Position numbers and translations under genes: made by a program. 64,000 nucleotides of DNA from NCBI RefSeq assembly GCF_029784155.1, contig NC_073691.1, forward strand, positions 65,664,839 through 65,728,838. The letters are read 5' to 3'. This document shows, in pieces, positions 56,489 through 64,000 of this stretch. The stretch is from Uranotaenia lowii (Eukaryota; Arthropoda; Insecta; Diptera; Culicidae). Below the pieces are notes generated by a model that saw only the letters and a program-made list of their open reading frames with translations, ran no database searches and was not told where the DNA came from. How positions within the stretch are numbered: position 1 is the stretch's first letter; every line of letters starts with the position of its first letter.

Positions 56489-59400
56489 AGGACATAGGTA
56501 GCGCCATCCTTCTCCTCCAATTTTTCTTCTTTTCGGTTCAATACATCTCTTTTAAAAGAAACTGAGGGCAATTTAGTGGGTACAGCTGCTTCGATATAAC
56601 AAAACTTAATTATTTTTGAGCCGCTTAAAAGCGTTTTTACTGGAATGTCTGTTGAAGAAATCTGAAAAACGAAGCAAAACTATCATGCAAATGAACTAAA
56701 AGTATAAGCGGATAAATAACATCGTAGGTTGCGAAGGCTACATTCAAGATTACTGTTTTAGGCTTTTATAACCAGCAAAAACCGAAGTTTTCGTTTTGAA
56801 AATTGTTGTTTGTTTCCCAAAGGAGCAAAATCTAGGCAAACATTTTAGTTTTTTTTTTTTTAAACAACCAGCTAATTTATACTTTAATCTGCAAGAGACC
56901 TTGCCACGATCAAAAATGTTATAGGAATTAACCGCTAGAATTTGTGTGAAAAAGGTTTTTTACCTAAGTTTGTCGTCCATCAGAAATCACCTGTCTCATT
57001 GCCTCGGTACCGGCAATACAGCTTACAAGCTCTGGAGCCAGCAAAGAAAATTGTATGAGGTTAAGTTTGAATGATTTATAACTAGGCGACACTTTTAGCT
57101 TATTAAAGAAAAAATTGTGGTAAATTTCAGGGATCTACGCTTAGTTTTTCGCTTTATCAAAATTAAAAATTTTGGTTGGAGAATTGACCTTCCTGACGAC
57201 CCTTAACCATCAGGTATCAGAAAAAGGGTAGGCTTGATAGCGGCACGTTATCCAAACAAACGGGAAAATTGTGCCTAGCCTTTTTTTACAGATGTCATCA
57301 TATACCTGAGAAACCCGAAAACCATAAAAGGATTAGAAAATAAATAAATATTTAGGGCATAAAGCCGATCCACGTAGGGATTTTAAAGCATTGATGCTTA
57401 TAACCACATTGGGTGAAAAATGACAGATTGTTATTTTAGTTTAAATTCTTAGAATAAGATACAGTTATAACAGGATAGGCGAGAGTACATAAAAGCTTTC
57501 TAGCAAACGAAAAACAGGCATATATGAGCTAAAATGAATCACACATTTTTGATTCACAACTACAAAATTCAGAAGATTTGAGTTTACAATGATCAGAAAG
57601 TGTTCTAACCACGATGCTACAATGAGGGCAAAAAAAAACGATTTTATAATGGCAAAGTTGGCATTTAGCCTATCCACATAGGGATTTTTAAGCAATGAAG
57701 CTTTTTTTTAATCATAATATTGGAAATAAGGACTTTTTTTTAACTTTCTCTGTAAAATTCTAACATACATTAAAAAATGAAGTCGGGCAAAAGAGGGACA
57801 TGTACACACTAAGTGGAAGGTAAATATAGGTACAATAGTACCTCTGAATCATAGCTTAACCATACAGGAGATTCAGAGCACAAAGTCTTGATTTTATATA
57901 TTTTTATTTAACTGACCAGTTAGCGCTCTGGTTAGACGACTACAAAGAGTTCCTGTGACAACAAATTTGAAACAAGCGATAGCTGTAGCAGTGGATTCTA
58001 GAACCAGGATTGACGTTTGATAACGAAATATCAGAGTACGATACTAGATGAGCCTTGACTCTTCTTAACACTATAGCCATTCTAAAGCTAAGGGAACATG
58101 TGTCAATACAAGAGAAATGACATGAATTAGGTGAAACAGATATGACTGTCGACATGCGATACAAGTTAACTTAACCATAGTTGCCGATCATGCTTTTGAT
58201 GGAAACTGTGCAAAATAATTGTTTTCTTTAATCTCTTACATCGTAAATATCTCAAAAACGCGTGAATTCTAAATTTTGAAAAAAAAAATGTTCTAAAAGT
58301 TCTTTTCACAGGCTGCAAAATGCTTTCAAAATTTTGAATGTTTAATTACAAGTAGATGAGCTATTAGCAAAAGAAAGTGTCCAATTCTAAAAGAACTAAG
58401 CTTTAAGAGTATATCTTCGTATAACAATTAATTTTTAGTAATTTCAGTGCTCTAATAAACTGTAATTCACGAAGAATTATGCTCTCAAAGATACTTCATA
58501 TTTTCATAAATATATTTTTTTCTATCTTCAAATATAAATATTTAAGTTTTTAGATTATTAAACTCGTGTTCTACAAAGTTGTTCCTCACATTGAATTATT
58601 TCCGTCACTAAATTCATGCTGTTCCGCAGTGTTGCCAGAATTAATAACGACTTTTCTTTGAAAATTTACACTTTTTCCATAGAAAGATCCATACAAATTT
58701 GAAAGTCTTTGAGGATCGCTTCAGAGTTATCCGAATGGGCTTAAACTTTGCCATTAATGTTTTATCATTGATTGGATAAAGAATGGGAAGCGGAATGGGT
58801 GGGGTAATTTTTTCAGCTAGGTTTCAACGAAGTTGGGAAAAAAGTCACCTGGATCCTCAATGAAAAAAGATTAAAATTTTAGCGATGCACAATAATTTTT
58901 TATTTAAAAAAAACACTTTTTGAGTTCTGCAAATATTGTAGAAATCCTAGAAAGTTTGACTTAAGAGAAAATTTATAGGAAGTCATAAAAATCTACCGTA
59001 AACTTGAAAAGCTCTGGTAACTTTTTCATTCATTTTTTTGAATATTTTGTTAGGGTTGATTTATCTCAACACCTAAAATTTAAAAATACTTACTGAGGAA
59101 AGAAAACAAACCAAATTTTGCCTATATGAAACAATACTACTACGCTACTTTCCGAAGAAAATTTTCAATGGTTTCGAGAACTTTGTAGATTTAACTAGTT
59201 TTTAACTCATTATTTTATTAAGTTATCATTAGATCAACATGTGATCCGTTAATGTTTTTTTTACAAATAAATGACAACATGTTGTAGGCATTCAAACATA
59301 GTAAACAGTTTTAAGATGTTTGAAATTTCGACTAAATTATTGATGACTATGTATGTGGGAAAATTTATGTCGATCAAAGTTGCCTCGGTTATTTATGTTA

Positions 59401-62060
59401 CTCCAGTTGTTTTCACCTAATTTTCTAAACTGTGTGAATAATCAATGTTACAAAATTGTTTGAAAAAAAACTGATAGCAAATTGTAAACCATCAGCTAAG
59501 GAGACAAAGCCATTCAAGGGATTTTATTCCAGGAATTTAAAAAAAAATTGTAAATATTTTTGTATTTACAATTATGTAGAACGAAAGATTATTCAAGACT
59601 TCTGGTCGTAGCAATTCATAACATTATTTCCTGAACTCCATTCAACATGACAAAACATGACCACCAGAGGCAGATGTTCTTAAAAATAAACTCCCTTTTT
59701 GTAATTGCTACATGATTCCCCTCCAAATATGGCTGACAATTTCCCACAAGTTGCTAAAAGCCACATGATGGCCACGAATATAAATAGAAAAATTTTATTA
59801 TTTTAATGTCGAAAAAAAAAATCGTTTTGAAATTCATCTCGACGCGTCCTGAACTTCTTCGTGATCGTGAATCAATTTTTATGAATACCGTATTAAAATT
59901 GTTCGACTTAAGTCACAATTGTGTTCCATTTTAAGTTGATTTTTATGGTGTCCCCCATTTCGTAAATAAAGAGATTCATGAAACTATTACACAAACCATC
60001 TCTGAATAAGATTTTGAAAATGTTTACATGTTAGCTATAGATTTGTGAAGAAAGAAAATCTTATAATTTTGGTATCGTCTAAAAATTTAATCGGAAGCCA
60101 AAATGACCCAGAAAAGGTGGCGTTTTTTTAACAGAGATCGTGACCATTCCGATTCGAATATTGAAATTTAAAAATGTCAGCTAAATATGAGAATATTTGA
60201 AGTTTCATTTGAAAAATTTAAGTTTTTTGTTTCAATTGACTATGCCGTAAATGAAAATTTACGAAAAACTGAAAGGAACTGGAAACCTTTGTTTTAACTT
60301 CTGAATAACCAGCTTTTATACATAAATTTGGGTGACATAAAAATCTATTAAAAACTAATAAATTATATTTATGAGGGAATTTCGCAATACGCCGTGCCTT
60401 ATTTCGACATAAAATGGACCAAATATGCAGATTTCATGTTCTTGAATTAATGTACGGGTTGTTTTTCTTTCTGATCATATTATTTGAAAGATTATTTTAA
60501 AACTTTATAGGAGCTGTACGCAGTGTAATGAAAAGCGTGTAGCAAAACTCAATTTACCAGGTCCTCGATATGTTGAAATCCTAGGATTAAATACGTGAAT
60601 TGGTCTCTTCAAAATAATTTCATCACTTTTGATTAGAAACGAATGCAATTGAAGAAAAGCCATTTTTCCAATCAAAATTACATGATTCTAATAAAATTTT
60701 AGTTACTTGGTTTATGAACTTTCCAGGAACTTTTTGAATAATCGGCTGTGGTCTGTAAAAGCAACCATTTTTATTGTTTCAATCTGAAATCATATCTATT
60801 AAAAGTTCTTCAATGCGGTTTCAGCAAAACAAGTTATGTTCGTTGCAAAACACCCATTCCTAATGACTTATTTACATTAAGGTCAGTTTTTGAAGACCAT
60901 GGAAAAATAACCAAAATTTTAAATAAGCAACTGACACATTCGACCGTGAGGTGAATTCACTTTTCTGAACTTTTCTTAACTGTTAGAATTTTTATTTTAT
61001 ATTGAAATAAACCGTTTTTACGCTCGCAAATTAAATTTCCTATGAAATAAGTATGATTTATTCTCTAATAAATGTGATGTGTTTGTGTTTTGCTCGCTTA
61101 CTTTTGTGACGTGAATTCACGCTAAAATTGATCATTTTTGACTTCAGTACATATCACGGTAATTTCCTGTTCTCTCTGAGGAATCAGAATATCATTGTCT
61201 TAGAACAAGTGGTAATAGAATTAACTACCCATAATTTGATATACGTAGCTTTTTGATTGAATTACAAAAAAAATATATGTCTATTTCTTGCTCATCCATC
61301 CCAGTAATTTTTACCTATTACAATCCCTGGAGTGTCCATTCGACGCTGCTGACTAAAAGCAATTTATCTCCCTTGTTTTTCATTCAATTTTTAACAAAAT
61401 TTATAATTTTGGAAACCCCGTAGAAGAGCTAACATATGTTATCGAGAAATTATTCACCTGAAACACTTCAATTTTCCGTTATTCAAAGTCCAAGAAAAAA
61501 ATCAAAAAATCATGCTTCGGATAAAATACTGTAGATACGCTACGGAATGCTCTTGAAAAAGTTTCACTTGATGTCCAAGAAAGCTGAAGCTAGAAACAAT
61601 ACGTTGCACATCAGAAAACATTTTTTGGACTTTTTCAAGAACATAAAAGAAAAAATGTAAAAAGTGGAGTGAAACCCGTACTTTTCAATCAATGAATTTC
61701 TTAAATCAAATCAGATAAGTTTTGAAAAGAGACACATTTTTGCATTTTCAGATTGTCAAAATACGAAACACAGAATTTTTGACGAATTTTTAAAGGTAGT
61801 TTTTAAAACTATAAATTTTGTAAAAATCGATTGAGAAACAAGAAAAATATAGCGGTTTTAAGCGAGGAGTGTTAAATTTACACTCAAGGTATGGTTAGGG
61901 AGTTTTTCCCGGGTTTTCAGGATGTGTCCATAAAAAAAGTAATGATGCAAAATTAAAAATTTCAAGAATTCTTTGAAGGTCCCCGAGGAAATTGTATGTA
62001 TTATTTAGATGCACCCGAATAAAGTTACAAGCCGCCAAACTTCCAATAGTGTCATATTTA
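56489..62060. other. AT-rich interval, no gene seen
   Basis: No exon or element end could be supported. Two segments near 57350-57410 and 57660-57715 share GATCCACGTAGGGATTTT-like words and may be an old tandem duplication. A 5' exon of the gene at 63.6 kb could lie here undetected. Confidence 0.3.
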
Positions 62061-62460
62061 AGGTTGTCAGAATTTTTAAGCACGTATCCGGGCCGGATAA
62101 ACCGGGCAAATCTTTATAAAAACCTGGCAAAGTCCGGGCATTTCATTTCTAATTTGACGACCAATAATCCGGGCAATATCCGGGCAAATTTGGTCAAAAC
62201 TCATAAATTACTCATAGAAAATCAAGTTTAAAAAATTTAAAAAATTTCATCAAAATTTACAAACAGATTTTTAATCGTATTTTAGGCTTCGAAAAATCCT
62301 ATCATGATTATTTTGGCAAAATCTTCTAAAAAAATAGTTTTGGTTGCTCAATAAAAAAAATTACAACACAATTTATTTTAATATTTTTTTGATTTGCCAA
62401 ATAAAGTGAAAAAATCCGGGCTAATCCAGGCAAAATACGGGCCAAATCCGGGTAAAATCT
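62061..62460 (+). repeat. AGGTTGCCAGA-family element, right terminus lost
   Basis: It starts AGGTTGTCAGAATTTTTAAG after TA and carries CACGTATCCGGGCCGG, GGCAAAGTCCGGGCATTTC and CCGGGCAATATCCGGGCAAA. The second half (62390-62455) has several CCGGGC words, but the expected TCTGGCAACCT end is absent. Confidence 0.7.
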
Positions 62461-63629
62461 AAATAATGTCATTTTGACACTCAAATGCGGATTAGAGTTA
62501 ATTATCACTGAAGTCGAATCTACTTTTCAGCTTTATTTGATTGCTTAGTAGGGGAAGAGAAGAGAATAGAAAGATTTTTTTTATTTTGATAAAAAATTGG
62601 GAAATTTCTTATGTTTTTCAAGTTTGCCTTCGGTAACTTTTTTCGGGGGCACTAAAAATTATTTATAAAGGATTTGTAATGTTTTTAAAGTTCAACTTTG
62701 AATTTTGAAACAAAGCTGTAAGGAATTCGTTTATGGATTCTGGGTGGTTTTAGAGTCCTTATAACGAAAAAAGCGTTCACCTAAATGATTTTTAAGTGCC
62801 TAAATCATGTACAAAATAATGCATAAAACAACATGAATAAATTTATTATCTTGATCATACTCAAAATAAATAAATTCAGTTTTGATTTCAGTTTTCCGAA
62901 GTATTACTTTTTTTGGGATATAGTTTCCATGATCTTAGTTCTCAAATTATAGTCTATTTTTATCAAATCTTATTTTACTGAGATTGGTTTTGCAGGCATA
63001 AAACATTGAATTTATGGCCTTTTTACAAATCCGATGTACGATTGCTTTTTTGTTGTAAATGTTTTATGCCATGATACCAAAAATATTAAATTCTCTGAGA
63101 AAAAAAAGGAAAAAAAAACCAAATACTGTTTTGAATGTTGGTTTTACAAGATGTCGACTATTGTTTGTTATGTGTATTTATTTCCGGCAAATCAGTCCAT
63201 TTATCATTAACTAATGAAATTTTTATGTTTTAACAACGATATAATTTTTGTAAGTAGAGTTAGAAATAAAAGAACATCACACACAAAATGTTTAGTTACA
63301 CGTAAATAATTTTAGAATCCCTGAAGATGTTGTCGGTTCACAAATAAATTTCGTATGTAAATGTTAATTGGACTGATTTGCAGGAAATAAATACACATTG
63401 ATTTGAATATTTATGAGCATAATTGAAAAAAACATAATAATGAAAGATTTTTAGCAGTGCATTCTTCCAAAGATATAACACCGTACGAAGTGCGAAGCCA
63501 TAATTTGTTTCAAAAATTGAATTATTGGGATAAAATTGAGTATTCCGTTTCTGGTTTTGGAAAGATCAATTTCAAAAGTAAAGCAAATTATACAATATTA
63601 CAACATTATTTATTTTTTTATTTACGCAG
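62461..63629. other. AT-rich sequence upstream of the right-edge exons
   Basis: Nothing is recognised. By position it is intron or 5' flank of the coding exon at 63630. Confidence 0.3.
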
Positions 63630-63818
63630 GCGAGCAAACAGGCCAACCAAGCGTTGAAGGATGCTATCAACCCAACGCGTCCCCCAGTAACTTCAACGAC
63701 CGACGATACGCCCGATTTCGACCGACAGAAGGTTTCTCTCCAGGTACCGGACGCACTTTTCGGTAGCTCATTCAGTCTTGTAACCAACATTTCCACTCGT
63801 GTTGGAAACTTAATTATG
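63630..63818 (+). CDS. Internal coding exon of a right-edge gene
   Basis: 63 codons in phase 0 between acceptor TTTATTTACGCAG and donor ATG|GTGAGT. It starts ASKQANQALKDAINPTRPPV, then an acidic Thr-rich linker (TSTTDDTPDFDRQK), then VSLQVPDALFGSSFSLVTNI, a hydrophobic amphipathic segment. G/C-rich third positions and good splice sites support real coding. The protein style (small, polar linker, hydrophobic helix) is reminiscent of the gene at 19-49 kb, but I cannot show homology. Upstream exons are not located, so the start of the protein is unknown. Confidence 0.75.
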
Positions 63819-63930
63819 GTGAGTATACATCGCTGGCTTAAGCTCTCGTCAATTTTATGATGCTTCTCGTACGAAGCTTTAGACTTTCAAAAGCACGATG
63901 CTTGTACTAAACAAACTCGATATATTTTAG

Positions 63931-64000
63931 AACACGGCACGGCGCACTGGGGAGTTTCTGTGGGTCCTACAGCCGCTAGTGGGTAACAATCTGTCGATTG
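63931..64000 (+). CDS. Next exon of the right-edge gene, cut by the window end
   Basis: It follows the acceptor ATATATTTTAG at 63930 and continues phase 0 from the exon ending at 63818 across a 112-base intron. It reads NTARRTGEFLWVLQPLVGNN before the window ends. The joined segment (S..LVTNISTRVGNLIM, then NTARRTGEFLW) looks like a continuous amphipathic helix. No stop is seen. Confidence 0.7.

Overview
This is nuclear DNA from an insect, most likely a dipteran and plausibly a mosquito. It is AT-rich, has introns of about 1, 19 and 10 kb, and is packed with nested transposable elements. There are no operons, ribosome-binding sites or dense genes. The insect call rests on the TCAGT-type initiator, a Mag-like Ty3/gypsy element, short elements with TA target sites, Helitrons and a tRNA-derived SINE. 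The exact species cannot be read from the sequence.

Genes. One gene can be assembled by eye on the + strand. It has a noncoding first exon near 17.9 kb, a signal-peptide exon at 18.94-19.20 kb, a small exon at 38370-38468 and a terminal coding exon at 48424-48810. A long 3' UTR probably ends near 51.15 kb. The three coding pieces join in phase 0 into a 212-residue secreted protein with an R-V-K-R processing site, Gly/Ser-rich stretches and an acidic C-terminus. I do not recognise the family. A second + strand coding region enters at the right edge (63630-63818 and 63931-64000). It is either a different gene or alternative downstream exons.

Left flank, 0-17.9 kb. A decayed Ty3/gypsy gag-pol on the - strand (about 1.7-4.9 kb) is interrupted by a tRNA-derived SINE. 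After it come several TA-flanked short elements, a hammerhead-ribozyme-like motif (9785-9856) and a hAT-like element (8-bp target duplication) inside a smaller TA-flanked element (11.5-13.7 kb).

Intron 2, 19.2-38.4 kb. It holds a Helitron 3' end, a 1.38-kb fold-back element and a 75-bp-unit minisatellite (23.8-28.1 kb) split by a 1.5-kb Helitron. It also holds an expanded copy of the local AGGTTGCCAGA family, a 637-bp fold-back, a 500-N assembly gap and a 1.7-kb polypyrimidine tract built on TTCTCTA.

Intron 3 and right flank. Intron 3 contains a perfect 44-bp-arm hairpin and a 2-kb element carrying a palindromic retroposon with two divergent tRNA-like modules. Downstream of the gene lie a LINE reverse-transcriptase relic (52.8-53.1 kb) and a fold-back element (53.3-56.5 kb). 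A 1.36-kb retroposon with a 20-bp target duplication and its own 115-codon ORF split that fold-back. The interval 56.5-63.6 kb has only one further element copy.
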